Of a DNA stretch of 33,070 bases, positions 9,353-19,471 are shown one piece after another. The stretch's first letter is position 1; the number at the start of each line of letters is the position of its first letter. The stretch is taken from contig CAMLLW010000017.1 of assembly GCA_946481295.1 (NCBI GenBank), forward strand, positions 1 through 33,070, given 5' to 3'. A program made the translations under genes and the position numbers. Under the pieces are notes generated by a model. The model made no database searches and was not told the origin of the DNA. It was given only the letters and a program-made list of their open reading frames with translations. The DNA is from an uncultured Clostridia bacterium. Its GTDB lineage: Bacteria > Bacillota > Clostridia > Lachnospirales > UBA5962.

Positions 9353-9378
9353 ATACTAAAACCCTCTCTTTAATAATT

Positions 9379-9894
9379 TTATAGTTCTTTATACAATAAA
9401 CTAGGTTGTATACCTTTGTTATTTTGATATTTACCAGAAGAATAATTTTCATAATCTCCTTCTACAGTATGATAATAAATTTGACAAATTTGCACTCCTG
9501 GATATATTTTTATCGGTTCAACACAATGTATTTCTAAAGTCCAATATCCTTTAAATCCTAAATCTCCAAAGCCTGCTGTAACATGTATGTATAGGCCTAA
9601 ACGTCCAATAGATGAACGTCCTTCTAACATAGGCACGTAATTTTGAGTTTCTGTATATTCTACAGTTCTACCTAAATATAATTTTCCAGGTTGTAATAAT
9701 AACCCTTCTTCTGGAATTACTATAGTTTTAGTTTTATTTTCTGCCTTCATATCTAAATACATTTCGTCATATACCAAAAGTTCATTATGCAATTTTAAAT
9801 TATAACTGTTTGGATTTAATGCACTTTCAGAAAAAGGCTCTATTTTAATTTCTTTTCCTATTTTTTTTTTAATCTCTAATCCTGATAATATCAA
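9379..9894 (-). CDS. dcd: dCTP deaminase
   Basis: Trimeric dUTPase-fold enzyme, 171 aa, that deaminates dCTP to dUTP for dTTP synthesis. Family hallmarks are the N-terminus ILSGLEIKKKI, the nucleotide-binding EGRSSIGRLGLYIHVTAGFG block (about 90-110), GFKGYWTLEIHC with the catalytic Glu (about 120), and the C-terminal SSGKYQNNKGIQPS tail that closes over the triphosphate. The start is TTG at 9894, chosen because the family begins MILSG and an AAGGAAGTGG sequence lies upstream; no ATG is available there. It lies 32 bp after uvrA. Whether it also hydrolyses dUTP (bifunctional DCD-DUT type) cannot be decided here. Confidence 0.95.
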   Translation of the reverse strand: MILSGLEIKKKIGKEIKIEPFSESALNPNSYNLKLHNELLVYDEMYLDMKAENKTKTIVIPEEGLLLQPGKLYLGRTVEYTETQNYVPMLEGRSSIGRLGLYIHVTAGFGDLGFKGYWTLEIHCVEPIKIYPGVQICQIYYHTVEGDYENYSSGKYQNNKGIQPSLLYKEL

Positions 9895-9926
9895 AATATG
9901 TCCACTTCCTTAAAACACTTGATTTT

Positions 9927-12752
9927 TTATAACATAGGTTTAAGATATTTACCTGTGTATGATTCTTCTATAGTAGCAATTTCTTCTGGTGTACCACTAG
10001 CTACAACTGTACCACCTCTTAATCCACCTTCAGGTCCTATATCTATAATATAATCTGCTGTCTTTATAACATCTAAATTATGTTCTATAACTACTACACT
10101 ATTACCTCCATCTGTTAACCTCTGTAATATGTGTATAAGTTTATGAACATCATAAGTATGAAGTCCTGTTGTAGGTTCATCTAAAATATATATAGTTTTT
10201 CCTGTACTTCTTTTTGATAATTCTGTAGCTAATTTTACTCTTTGTGCTTCACCTCCAGATAAAGTTGTAGAAGACTGTCCTAATTTTAAATAGGATAATC
10301 CAACATCATATAAAGATTGCAATTTATCTTTAATTTTAGGAATATTTTCAAAGAAAGTTAAAGCTTCACTTACTGTCATATCTAAAACTTCTGATATATT
10401 TTTATCTTTATATTTTACTTCTAATGTTTCTCTATTATATCTTTTTCCATTACATACTTTACATGGTACAAATATATCAGGTAAAAAATGCATCTCTATT
10501 TTTATAATACCATCTCCACTACAAGCTTCACATCTACCTCCTTTAACATTAAAACTAAATCTACCTTTTTGATATCCTCTAACTTTAGCTTCAGATGTAT
10601 TTGCAAATACATCTCTTATTAAATCAAAAACGCCAGTATATGTTGCAGGATTACTTCTAGGAGTTCTACCTATTGGAGATTGATCTATATTTATAACCTT
10701 ATCTAATTTTTCTATTCCTATAATATCTTTATGTTTTCCTGGTTTGATTTTTGCACGATTTAAATCTCTCGCTAATCTTTTATATAATATTTGATTTACT
10801 AAAGAGCTTTTTCCAGAACCTGATACTCCCGTTACACAAGTAAAAACTCCAAGAGGTATAGTAACATCTATATTTTTCAAATTATTTTCATAAGCATCTT
10901 TTATAATTAAAACATTATCTTTATCTACAATTCTTCTTTGAGTAGGTACTTCTATTTTTTTCTTACCACTTAAATATTGTCCTGTTAAAGACTCTTCACA
11001 ATTTAAAATATCTTTTGGCTTACCAGCAAAAATAAGATCTCCTCCTAATTTACCAGCAAATGGACCAATATCTATAATGTAATCAGAGGCTAACATTGTA
11101 TCTGTATCATGCTCTACAACGATAAGAGTATTTCCTAAATCTCTTAAATATTTTAATGTTTTTAATAGTCTATCATTATCTCTTTGATGTAAACCTATAC
11201 TAGGTTCATCTAATATATATACAACACCTACTAAACCAGAACCTATTTGTGTGGCTAATCTTATCCTTTGAGATTCCCCTCCAGAAAGTGTACTTGCAAG
11301 TCTAGATAATGTTAAATAATCTAATCCAACATCTATTAAAAATGATAATCTTACATCTATTTCTACTAAAATCTGTTTTGCTATAAATTTTTCATGATCA
11401 TCTAAAGTTAAATCTTTAAAAAACTCTTTTGCTTTTAAAATTGTAAAATCTGTTAAACTAGAAATATCTATATCATTTACTGTTATAGCTAAAACTTCTG
11501 GTTTTAATTTTTTACCATGACAAGTTGGGCAATTACTATTTGTCATAAAACTTTCATAATCTTGTCTACTGCTTTCAGAACTACTCTCTTTATAGCGTCT
11601 ATTTAAATTCTCTATAACACCTTCAAAATTATAAGTAAAAGTTTTATTTTCTCCATCACTAGCATATTCAACAGATAATTTTTCACCTTTAGTACCATAC
11701 ATTATTACATCTTTAGCTTCATCAGAAAGATCTTCATATGGTGTATCTAAATCAAAATTATATTTTTTGGCTAATGCTTTAAAAATATTATTTGACATTC
11801 TATCTTTTACACCAATAGAAGTCCAACCAGTAGCTTGTATAGCACCTTCTGATAAGCTTAATTTTGGATTTGGAACTATTAATTCTGGATCAAATTTCAT
11901 TTGTATCCCAAGCCCTGTACAATCTGGACAAGCTCCTGCAGGGTTATTAAAAGAAAATAATCTAGGTTCAATTTTTTCTATACTTATCCCACATTTTTGG
12001 CATGCAAAGTTTTCACTGAAACTTAATTCTCCTTGATCTGTATTTGTATCTACAATTAATATTCCATCAGAAAGAGCCATAACAGTTTCTATAGATTCAG
12101 ATAATCTTTTATTTAATCCTTCTTTTATAATAAGTCTATCTACTACTATTTCTATGTTATGTTTCTTATTCTTTTCTACTTTTATATCTTCATCTAAATC
12201 ATAAATTTCTCCGTCTATTCGTATTCTTATATAACCACTCTTTTTGGCATTTGCAATTAATTTTGCATGTTCTCCTCTTTTACCTCTTACAACTGGTGCT
12301 AAAAGTTGAATTTTCGTACCTTCTGGAAGTGACATAACTTTATCTACTATTTCATCAATAGATTGCTTTTGGATTTTTTGTCCACAATTAGGACAGTGAG
12401 CTACACCTATTCTAGCATAAAGTAATCTTAAATAATCATATATTTCTGTTACTGTTCCTACAGTAGAACGAGGATTATGATTTGTTGTTTTTTGATCTAT
12501 AGAAATAGCAGGTGAAAGTCCCTCTATAAAATCTACATTTGGTTTTTCCATCTGTCCTAAAAACTGTCTTGCATAAGAACTTAAAGATTCCATATATCTT
12601 CTTTGTCCTTCTGCAAAAATAGTATCAAAAGCTAAAGATGATTTACCTGAGCCTGATACTCCAGTTATAACTACAAATTTATCTCTAGGAATTTCCACAC
12701 TAATATTTTTTAAGTTATTTTCTTTAGCACCTTTTATTTTAATATTTCCCAT
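9927..12752 (-). CDS. uvrA: Excinuclease ABC subunit A
   Basis: Damage-recognition ATPase of nucleotide excision repair, 941 aa (usual length). It has two ABC modules: Walker [15 protein letters not shown] (about 31-44) with signature [12 protein letters not shown], and Walker [14 protein letters not shown] (about 640) with signature [12 protein letters not shown]. Zinc modules CPNCGQK, CQKCG...[12 protein letters not shown] and CEACSGDG...[10 protein letters not shown] are complete. UvrA dimers load UvrB onto damaged DNA. The gene starts 23 bp after uvrB. The ribosome binding site before the ATG at 12752 is weak (AGAAAGATGTG), so it may rely on readthrough from uvrB. Confidence 0.98.
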   Translation of the reverse strand: MGNIKIKGAKENNLKNISVEIPRDKFVVITGVSGSGKSSLAFDTIFAEGQRRYMESLSSYARQFLGQMEKPNVDFIEGLSPAISIDQKTTNHNPRSTVGTVTEIYDYLRLLYARIGVAHCPNCGQKIQKQSIDEIVDKVMSLPEGTKIQLLAPVVRGKRGEHAKLIANAKKSGYIRIRIDGEIYDLDEDIKVEKNKKHNIEIVVDRLIIKEGLNKRLSESIETVMALSDGILIVDTNTDQGELSFSENFACQKCGISIEKIEPRLFSFNNPAGACPDCTGLGIQMKFDPELIVPNPKLSLSEGAIQATGWTSIGVKDRMSNNIFKALAKKYNFDLDTPYEDLSDEAKDVIMYGTKGEKLSVEYASDGENKTFTYNFEGVIENLNRRYKESSSESSRQDYESFMTNSNCPTCHGKKLKPEVLAITVNDIDISSLTDFTILKAKEFFKDLTLDDHEKFIAKQILVEIDVRLSFLIDVGLDYLTLSRLASTLSGGESQRIRLATQIGSGLVGVVYILDEPSIGLHQRDNDRLLKTLKYLRDLGNTLIVVEHDTDTMLASDYIIDIGPFAGKLGGDLIFAGKPKDILNCEESLTGQYLSGKKKIEVPTQRRIVDKDNVLIIKDAYENNLKNIDVTIPLGVFTCVTGVSGSGKSSLVNQILYKRLARDLNRAKIKPGKHKDIIGIEKLDKVINIDQSPIGRTPRSNPATYTGVFDLIRDVFANTSEAKVRGYQKGRFSFNVKGGRCEACSGDGIIKIEMHFLPDIFVPCKVCNGKRYNRETLEVKYKDKNISEVLDMTVSEALTFFENIPKIKDKLQSLYDVGLSYLKLGQSSTTLSGGEAQRVKLATELSKRSTGKTIYILDEPTTGLHTYDVHKLIHILQRLTDGGNSVVVIEHNLDVIKTADYIIDIGPEGGLRGGTVVASGTPEEIATIEESYTGKYLKPML

Positions 12753-12775
12753 TTATACACATCTTTCTAAAAATC

Positions 12776-14758
12776 TTATTTGTTTTCATACTCTTTTAAT
12801 ATTACAATTTGATCTCTTATATAAGCTGCTTGTTCAAATTGTAAATTAGTTGCAGCTTTTTTCATATCTTTATCTAATTTTTTTATTAAATCTTTTATTT
12901 CCTTTTTACTCATAGATTCTGGATCTTTTTCTAAACCAGTAATATCTTTTTCATTTTCAGCTTTTGTTATATGAATTACATCATGCACTTTTTTTACTAT
13001 TGTTTTTGGAACTATATCATTTATTTCATTATATTCTTCTTGTATACTACGTCTTCTATTTGTTTCTGATATAGCTTTTTGCATAGAATCTGTAATTCTA
13101 TCAGCATACATTATAACTCTACCGTTGGCATTTCTAGCAGCTCGCCCAATAGTTTGAATTAATGATGTTTCAGAACGTAAAAATCCTTCTTTATCTGCAT
13201 CTAAAATTATTACTAAAGAAACTTCTGGTATATCTAAACCTTCACGTAATAAATTTATTCCTACTAAAACATCAAATACATTTAATCTTAAATCTCTTAT
13301 AATTTCTAATCTTTCTAATGTATCTATATCAGAATGCAAATAATTTACTTTTATACCAACTTGGCTTAAATAATTTGTTAAATCTTCTGCCATTTTTTTT
13401 GTAAGAGTTGTAATTAAAACTTTTTCTCCTCTTGATTTTACTTTATTAACTTCTGATATTAAATCATCAATTTGATTATTTACTGGCTTAACATTTACTA
13501 ATGGATCAAGTAAACCTGTAGGCCTAATAAGTTGTTCTACTACTTGCAATGAATGATTAATTTCATAATCAGCTGGAGTAGCTGAAACAAACAATATTTG
13601 ATTAATTTTACTTTCAAATTCATCAAATTTAAGAGGTCTATTATCCATTGCTGATGGAAGTCTAAAACCATACTCTACTAAATTAGATTTTCTTGATTTA
13701 TCACCAGCATACATTCCCCTTATTTGAGGTATAGTAACATGAGATTCATCTATTATCATTAAGAAATCATCTGGGAAATAATCTATTAAAGTATGAGGCA
13801 TACTACCAGCCTCTCTTCCAGATAAATGTCTAGAATAATTTTCTATTCCAGTACAAAATCCCATTTCTTTCATCATTTCTATATCATAATTTGTTCTTTG
13901 TAATAACCTTTGAGCTTCCAAAAGTTTATCTTCTTTTTTAAGTTCTTCAATACGTTCATCTAATTCTTTTTGAATTCTTTCTATAGCAAAATCCATTTTT
14001 TCTTTTGCTATAACGTAATGAGAAGCAGGAAAAACTACTATATGAGATTTTGTCCCATAAATTTCTCCTGTTAAATAATTCATTTCTGTTATTTTTTCTA
14101 TTTCATCACCAAAAAATTCTATTCTATAAATTCTATCAGATGATATAACAGGAAAAATTTCTACAATATCTCCTCTTACTCTAAATGTACCTCTAGTAAA
14201 ATTTATATCGTTTCTAACATATTGAATATCAACTAATTTTCTTAAAACTTCGTCTCTATCTTTAATCATACCTGGTCTTAATGATAAAGACATTTGATTA
14301 TAATCTATAGGATCTCCTAATCCATATATACATGAAACACTAGATATTATTATTACATCTTTTCTTTCAAATAGTGCAGCAGTTGCAGAATGTCTTAATT
14401 GTTCAATTTCTTCATTTATAGATGAATCTTTTTCTATAAAAGTATCTGTAGATGCAACATATGCTTCTGGTTGATAATAATCATAATAACTTACAAAGTA
14501 TTCTACACTATTTTCAGGAAAAAATTCTTTAAATTCATCATAAAGTTGCGCAGCTAAAGTTTTATTATGCGCTATTATTAAGGTAGGTTTATTTAAATTT
14601 TTTATAATATTAGCCATTGTAAATGTCTTTCCAGAACCAGTTACCCCTAATAATGTTTGATAATTTTTACCCTTTTTAAAACCTTCAGACAATAAATTTA
14701 TTGCTGTTGGTTGATCTCCTGTAGGTTTAAAATTAGATACTATTTTAAAGTTAGACAT
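12776..14758 (-). CDS. uvrB: Excinuclease ABC subunit B
   Basis: Helicase-fold damage-verification subunit, 660 aa. It shows Walker [14 protein letters not shown] (about 39-51), the beta-hairpin region [16 protein letters not shown], the DEAD-like box [12 protein letters not shown], helicase motif VI ([18 protein letters not shown]), and a C-terminal UVR motif ([18 protein letters not shown]) that contacts UvrC. The ATG at 14758 has AGAGGGAGG just upstream. It heads the uvrB-uvrA-dcd run. The upstream region to 14967 is shared with the divergent yqxD gene. I looked for a GAAC-N4-GTTC type LexA site there and did not find one. Confidence 0.98.
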   Translation of the reverse strand: MSNFKIVSNFKPTGDQPTAINLLSEGFKKGKNYQTLLGVTGSGKTFTMANIIKNLNKPTLIIAHNKTLAAQLYDEFKEFFPENSVEYFVSYYDYYQPEAYVASTDTFIEKDSSINEEIEQLRHSATAALFERKDVIIISSVSCIYGLGDPIDYNQMSLSLRPGMIKDRDEVLRKLVDIQYVRNDINFTRGTFRVRGDIVEIFPVISSDRIYRIEFFGDEIEKITEMNYLTGEIYGTKSHIVVFPASHYVIAKEKMDFAIERIQKELDERIEELKKEDKLLEAQRLLQRTNYDIEMMKEMGFCTGIENYSRHLSGREAGSMPHTLIDYFPDDFLMIIDESHVTIPQIRGMYAGDKSRKSNLVEYGFRLPSAMDNRPLKFDEFESKINQILFVSATPADYEINHSLQVVEQLIRPTGLLDPLVNVKPVNNQIDDLISEVNKVKSRGEKVLITTLTKKMAEDLTNYLSQVGIKVNYLHSDIDTLERLEIIRDLRLNVFDVLVGINLLREGLDIPEVSLVIILDADKEGFLRSETSLIQTIGRAARNANGRVIMYADRITDSMQKAISETNRRRSIQEEYNEINDIVPKTIVKKVHDVIHITKAENEKDITGLEKDPESMSKKEIKDLIKKLDKDMKKAATNLQFEQAAYIRDQIVILKEYENK

Positions 14759-14967
14759 TTTATTAACCTCCCTCTAAAAAATCTATCTTTTGTAACAAGT
14801 ATCATAACATAATTTAAAACTTCATAAAAGGAATTATTAATGAATATTTTTAAAATTTATGGAAGTTTTTAAATTTTTATATAGATACTTTTTTGTATTA
14901 AAATAATATTTATTATAAAATATAAAATTATTGTGAAATATAAATTATTATTTTGGAGGTTTTAAAT

Positions 14968-15414
14968 ATGCAAATTATTGTAGATGCAGATGCTTGTCCA
15001 GTTAAAGATGTAATAGTAAAGATAGCAAAAAAATACAATATAAAAGTTACTATGGTTTGTAATACATCACATATAATAAATGACAATTATAGTGAAGTTA
15101 TTACTGTGGAAGAATATTCAGATTCTGCAGATTTTATGATATTAAGTTTAATTCAAAAAAATTTTATTCTTATTACTCAAGATTATGGTTTATCATCTAT
15201 AGCATTAGCTAAAAAAGCAATTGTTATAAGCCCAAGAGGATTTATATATACAGATAAAAATATTGATAGATTACTTTTTGAACGTCATATAAGTAAAAAG
15301 CAAAGACAGAGGGGAAAATACACTACTAAAATTAAAAAATTTTCTTTAAATGATAAAGAAAATTTTGAAAAAACTTTAGAAAAAATAATACAAAAAAATA
15401 ACTTTATTGCTTAG
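14968..15414 (+). CDS. yqxD: UPF0178 (YaiI/YqxD) family protein, putative PIN-like nuclease
   Basis: 148-aa member of the UPF0178 family (DUF188). It has the family N-terminus IIVDADACPVKD with conserved acidic residues, the SADFMIL and ITQDYGLSSIALAKKA segments, and a basic HISKKQRQRG motif. The acidic residues suggest a PIN-type metal-dependent nuclease fold, but the biochemical role is not established. The ATG at 14968 is chosen because GGAGG lies 8 nt upstream; the open frame to 14953 reads through this site. It is transcribed away from uvrB and its last 11 bp overlap the 3' end of topB on the opposite strand. Confidence 0.92.
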   Translation: MQIIVDADACPVKDVIVKIAKKYNIKVTMVCNTSHIINDNYSEVITVEEYSDSADFMILSLIQKNFILITQDYGLSSIALAKKAIVISPRGFIYTDKNIDRLLFERHISKKQRQRGKYTTKIKKFSLNDKENFEKTLEKIIQKNNFIA

Positions 15415-17407
15415 CTATATATTTTTTTATATCTGTTACTGTATATTTTATACCTAATTTATCTAAATCAGATTTCCATAATGTATATTTACATCCTGTT
15501 TTCCAGTTACTGCAGTAAAAGGCTTTTGAGTTTTCTAAAATAATACCTTTTTTACATTTTGGACAAATTCCAAAATTTGAAACTTTTAGTTTGCTTAAAT
15601 TATTTTCTTTAGGAAAATTAATATCTATAGAACTTTTTTTAGATTCATCAACAATATAATTTACATATCTTTTAATACTATTCATAAATCTTATATTTTC
15701 CATTTTACCTTTTGCTATAGCATTTAATCCTTTTTCCCATCTACCAGTTGTTTCTGCTGACTTAAGTTCTTTAGGAACAACTTCTATAAGTTTTATACCT
15801 TTTTCTGTTGGTATTAAAGATTTCTCAGAACGTTTAATATATCCTACACTTATAAGTCTTTCTATTATAGATGCTCTTGTAGCAGGTGTTCCTAAACCTG
15901 ACTCTTTTAGTTCATGTTTTATAGATTCATCTACTACAAATCGGCCTGCATTTTCCATAGCTTTAAGTAATGAAGCTTCTGTATAATTTTTTGGTGGTTT
16001 TGTTGTTTTTTCTTCAATATTTGTATTAATTATTTGTCTTATTTCATTTTTTTCTACTTTAGGGAGTTTTACTTCATCTTTATCTTCTTCTTTATCTATA
16101 CTATTAGATTTATAAAGTTGTTTCCACCCTAAACTTACTATACTATTTCCCTTAGAAATAAAAAATTCATCTTCGGTAGTTGTTATTATTGTACAAATAT
16201 TATAAATATAATTAGGTAAAAAAACAGCTATAAATCTTCTTACTATTAAATCATATACATTAAATTCATCTTTATCTAAGCTATTAACTTTAAAAACCTT
16301 TTCTGTAGGTATTATTGCATGATGATCTGTTATTTTAGAATTATCTACAATTCTTTTTGTTATATGTAAATTTCCTAAATTATTTATATATTCTTTATAT
16401 TTATCTATAGATATTCTATTTAAAATAAATTTTAAATTTGGAATCATATCTGAAGATAAATACTGACTATCGGTTCTTGGATATGTTATTAATTTTCTTT
16501 TTTCATATAAATTTTGCGCTATATTTAATGTTTTTTGCGCTGAATATCCGAACTTTTTATTACAATCTCTTTGTAACTCAGTTAAATCATATAAAAGTGG
16601 AGGTGCTTGTTGCTTTTCTTCTAATTTTACACTGTGTACAGATACTGATTTATTTTTTATTTTATTTTCTATTTTTTCTGCTTGATCTTTTAATAATTTA
16701 TTACTTTTTGATTTTAAATCTATCCATAAAGCATCAAAATCTTTATATTTTAATTTAAGTTCATAATATTTTTCTGGTTTAAAATTTTCTATTTCTTTAT
16801 ATCTATTAACAATTATAGATAATGTAGGAGTCTGTACTCTTCCAATACTTAATAATGTATTATATTTTAAAGTATATGCTCTTGTAGCATTTATACCTAC
16901 AATCCAATCTGCTTCAGATCTACATTTTGCAGAATAGAATAAATTATCATATTCTTTACTAGGTTTTAAGTTTTCAAATCCATTTTTTATAGCAGTATTA
17001 GTCATACTAGAAATCCATAGTCTTTGAAATTCTTTTTTACATTTTACAAATTGGTATATATATCTAAAAATTAATTCTCCTTCTCTTCCGCTATCTGTTG
17101 CACAAATAATTTTTTCTACATCTTGAGAATTCATTAATTTTTTTAATATATTTAATTGTGCTTTAGTTTTCTTAGTAGCTTTTAATTTAATAGTATCTGG
17201 AATAATAGGTAAAGTGTTAAACTGCCAACTTTTTAATTTAACATCATAATCTTCAGGATCACATAATGATACTAAATGTCCTATCGCCCAAGAAACTATA
17301 TATATCTCTGAATAAAAATAACCTTCTCCCTTTTTTTTGCATTCTAATACTTTTGCTATGTCTTGTGCTACTGAAGGTTTTTCAGCTATAACTAATATTT
17401 TTTTCAA
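15404..17407 (-). CDS. topB: DNA topoisomerase III (type IA)
   Basis: Type IA topoisomerase, 667 aa, which relaxes or decatenates DNA through a 5'-phosphotyrosine link. The TOPRIM domain starts KKILVIAEKPSVAQDIA and has the acidic cluster region ATDSGREGELIFRY (about 100-115). The active-site tyrosine is in LITYPRTDSQYL (about 310). The C-terminus carries one C4 zinc ribbon (CPKCKKG...CSNWKTGCKY). The start is taken as TTG at 17407, 8 nt after GGAG; the GTG at 17416 would overlap that site. It converges on yqxD with an 11-bp overlap and no terminator was seen there. Confidence 0.95.
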   Translation of the reverse strand: MKKILVIAEKPSVAQDIAKVLECKKKGEGYFYSEIYIVSWAIGHLVSLCDPEDYDVKLKSWQFNTLPIIPDTIKLKATKKTKAQLNILKKLMNSQDVEKIICATDSGREGELIFRYIYQFVKCKKEFQRLWISSMTNTAIKNGFENLKPSKEYDNLFYSAKCRSEADWIVGINATRAYTLKYNTLLSIGRVQTPTLSIIVNRYKEIENFKPEKYYELKLKYKDFDALWIDLKSKSNKLLKDQAEKIENKIKNKSVSVHSVKLEEKQQAPPLLYDLTELQRDCNKKFGYSAQKTLNIAQNLYEKRKLITYPRTDSQYLSSDMIPNLKFILNRISIDKYKEYINNLGNLHITKRIVDNSKITDHHAIIPTEKVFKVNSLDKDEFNVYDLIVRRFIAVFLPNYIYNICTIITTTEDEFFISKGNSIVSLGWKQLYKSNSIDKEEDKDEVKLPKVEKNEIRQIINTNIEEKTTKPPKNYTEASLLKAMENAGRFVVDESIKHELKESGLGTPATRASIIERLISVGYIKRSEKSLIPTEKGIKLIEVVPKELKSAETTGRWEKGLNAIAKGKMENIRFMNSIKRYVNYIVDESKKSSIDINFPKENNLSKLKVSNFGICPKCKKGIILENSKAFYCSNWKTGCKYTLWKSDLDKLGIKYTVTDIKKYIAKQ

Positions 17408-17513
17408 ATTTAACACTCCAATAGAATAATTTAAAATAAAAATTTATTATATAAATTTTTATTTTAAATTATACAATAAATTCTTACTTAAATAAAATTT
17501 TATATTTGCATAA

Positions 17514-17542
17514 TTGTTAAAATATCATTTTTTTGCTATACT
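17514..17542 (+). promoter_or_regulatory. Promoter of the degV-family gene
   Basis: TTGTTA (17514-17519), 17-nt spacer, then TATACT (17537-17542) preceded by TGC, an extended -10 form. Transcription would start near 17549, leaving a leader of about 134 nt before the ATG. The rest of the 17408-17682 gap is A/T-rich and should also hold the topB promoter, which I could not define. Confidence 0.65.
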
Positions 17543-17577
17543 ATAAATAATATTTAATTACTAGAATATGTTATTAT

Positions 17578-17643
17578 ATGTACAGAAGAATATTAAATTA
17601 AATTTAAGTTAACAAATGTATATATCATAAAACTTCTGTATAT
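17578..17643 (+). repeat. Inverted repeat in the degV-gene leader
   Basis: Arms ATGTACAGAAG (17578-17588) and CTTCTGTATAT (17633-17643) can pair over 11 bp with one G-U pair, closing a loop of 44 nt inside the predicted 5' untranslated region. It could be an RNA structure or a DNA site; no known riboswitch was recognised. Confidence 0.4.
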
Positions 17644-17682
17644 TACTAAATGTATCCAATATTATGAATTATGGAGGAACTT

Positions 17683-18561
17683 ATGACTAAATATAAAATC
17701 ATATCAGACAGTGCTTGTGATTTAGATAAAACTTTGTTAGAAAAAAATGATATAGATGTTGTACCTTTTTATGTCACTTTTAATGAAAAAGATTATTTAA
17801 AAGAATATGTAGATATAAATATAAATGAGTTTTATGAAAAATTATTAAATAATTCTGATATTACAGTAAAGACATCTTTACCATCTGTGCATGATTACAT
17901 AGATAAATTTACACCTTATTTAAAAAATGGTGAAGATATTCTATGTTGTTGTTTAAATTCTAATTTTAGTGGTTCTTATCAAAGTGCATTAACAGCTAGC
18001 AATATTTTAAAAGAAGAATTCCCTAATAATAAAATAATTGTAATTGATACAAAACAAGCCACAGGTTCTCAAGGTTTATTCGTATTACAAGCTGTACGAT
18101 TAAGAGATGCTGGATATTCTATTGAACAATCCTTAGAAAAATTAAATGAAATTATAGATTACGGTTTTATTATTTTTGTAGTTGATACTTTAGAATATTT
18201 ACAAAAAGGCGGCAGAATAGGTAAAGTTTCTGCATTTGCTGGTACATTACTTAATATAAAACCTATAATAGTATTAAAAGATTCTGAATTATTGCCATAT
18301 ACTAAAGCAAGAGGACGTAAAAAAGCTATTTCAATAGTATATGAAACATTTATAAAAAATTATAAAGATAAATTAGATGACTATGAATTTGCTATTACTC
18401 AATCTGTTTCAGAAGAAGAATGTATTAAATTAAAAGAATTATTAAAAAAAGAACATTCTATAGAATGTACAAATCCATTTATAGATATAGGGCCAACTAT
18501 TGGCTCTCATATAGGTCCAAATGTTTTAGGTATATCTTGCATAAAAAAAGTAAATATATAA
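17683..18561 (+). CDS. DegV (FakB-like) family fatty-acid-binding protein
   Basis: 292-aa DegV-family protein. FakB proteins of this fold bind a fatty acid and present it to the kinase FakA. Family signatures are KIISDSACDLD at the N-terminus, TSLPSVHDYIDKF, the ligand-contacting SSNFSGSYQSA-like segment (NSNFSGSYQSA), DTKQATGSQG, and the hallmark DTLEYLQKGGRIGK. The ATG at 17683 has GGAGG 5 nt upstream. It is a single-gene unit flanked by its own promoter and a bidirectional terminator. No fakA lies in the window, so the fatty-acid role is inferred from the family only. Confidence 0.92.
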   Translation: MTKYKIISDSACDLDKTLLEKNDIDVVPFYVTFNEKDYLKEYVDININEFYEKLLNNSDITVKTSLPSVHDYIDKFTPYLKNGEDILCCCLNSNFSGSYQSALTASNILKEEFPNNKIIVIDTKQATGSQGLFVLQAVRLRDAGYSIEQSLEKLNEIIDYGFIIFVVDTLEYLQKGGRIGKVSAFAGTLLNIKPIIVLKDSELLPYTKARGRKKAISIVYETFIKNYKDKLDDYEFAITQSVSEEECIKLKELLKKEHSIECTNPFIDIGPTIGSHIGPNVLGISCIKKVNI

Positions 18562-18597
18562 ATATATTTACTTAAAATAAATTTAATTTGGACTTTT

Positions 18598-18643
18598 AAA
18601 AAATAAGTAGTAATATTAAAAATTATATTGCTACTTATTTTTT
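18598..18643. terminator. Bidirectional terminator between degV-family gene and NlpC/P60 gene
   Basis: Arms AAAAAATAAGTAG (18598-18610) and CTACTTATTTTTT (18631-18643) give a 13-bp stem with A-runs and T-runs on both sides. It lies between two convergent genes and can end transcripts from either direction. Confidence 0.85.
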
Positions 18644-18653
18644 ATATTATTTA

Positions 18654-19454
18654 TTAAAATATACTTCCTAATTTAATTATAGAATTATAATGTTTTTCAT
18701 TAAAATTTTCTTTATTTCTATTTAAACTATTAATATCTACTTTCCCATTTGCATTTGAACAATGAATATAATAACTATTACCTATATATATACCCACATG
18801 TCCAGGAAAAAATAATAAATCACTCTTATCTAAATCTTTTATACTTATTTCATTTATATATTTATTATTAAATTTAGCATCTCTATAAATTATTGCGCCA
18901 TTTAAATAATAAGACATAAAAGATAAACCTGAGCAATCTATACCTAAAGCACTTTTCCCACCCCATTTATACTGTGTATTCATATAACTTAATGCAGTAC
19001 TAACAATATTTCGTCTTATGTAAAGTTCATTATAATCTTTATAATTTATAATAGGTTTATCCAAAAATTTTGTTCTTATAAAACCTTCTTTACCAGATAA
19101 TAATATAATTTTTGTCCAATTTTCTTCTTCTTCAAATTTGCTACCTACTATATCACCTTTTACAAGATTACATAAAATATTGCTTTTTATATCTGGTTTT
19201 TCACTTACACTTATGTAATTATGAACAACAATTAACTTTTCTAACTTACTCCAATAATTATAATATTCATTATTATTTTCTATATAATCTTTTAAAATAT
19301 ACCCTTCATAATTATAAAAAGTCTTTATCTTAAAAAAATCTTTATACTCATCTAATATTTCTACACTTGTTCCATAAATACCTTCATCTATTAAATTTCC
19401 ATAAATATCATCTAATATTGGTGATAAACTTTTTTTAATAAATCCATTTTCCAC
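18654..19454 (-). CDS. NlpC/P60 cysteine peptidase with SH3-like domains (YkfC-like)
   Basis: 266-aa peptidase of the NlpC/P60 family, which cuts gamma-D-Glu to diamino-acid bonds in peptidoglycan peptides. Two SH3-like segments occupy about residues 20-135 (FIRTKFLD ends the second). The catalytic domain has Cys in IDCSGLSFMSYY (about 174), His in PGHVGIYIG (about 219) and a polar residue region YIHCSN (about 231). No signal peptide is seen, which suits an intracellular recycling enzyme of the YkfC type more than a secreted autolysin. The start is GTG at 19454 with AGAGGTG upstream. It lies 17 bp after the S66 carboxypeptidase gene, the same pairing as ykfA-ykfC. Confidence 0.88.
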   Translation of the reverse strand: MENGFIKKSLSPILDDIYGNLIDEGIYGTSVEILDEYKDFFKIKTFYNYEGYILKDYIENNNEYYNYWSKLEKLIVVHNYISVSEKPDIKSNILCNLVKGDIVGSKFEEEENWTKIILLSGKEGFIRTKFLDKPIINYKDYNELYIRRNIVSTALSYMNTQYKWGGKSALGIDCSGLSFMSYYLNGAIIYRDAKFNNKYINEISIKDLDKSDLLFFPGHVGIYIGNSYYIHCSNANGKVDINSLNRNKENFNEKHYNSIIKLGSIF

Positions 19455-19471
19455 ATTTTCACCTCTAAATA

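Noticed and set aside
14759-14967. LexA/SOS box before uvrB
   Set aside because: I looked for GAAC-N4-GTTC type sites on both strands in this gap and found none, so SOS control is not supported by sequence here.
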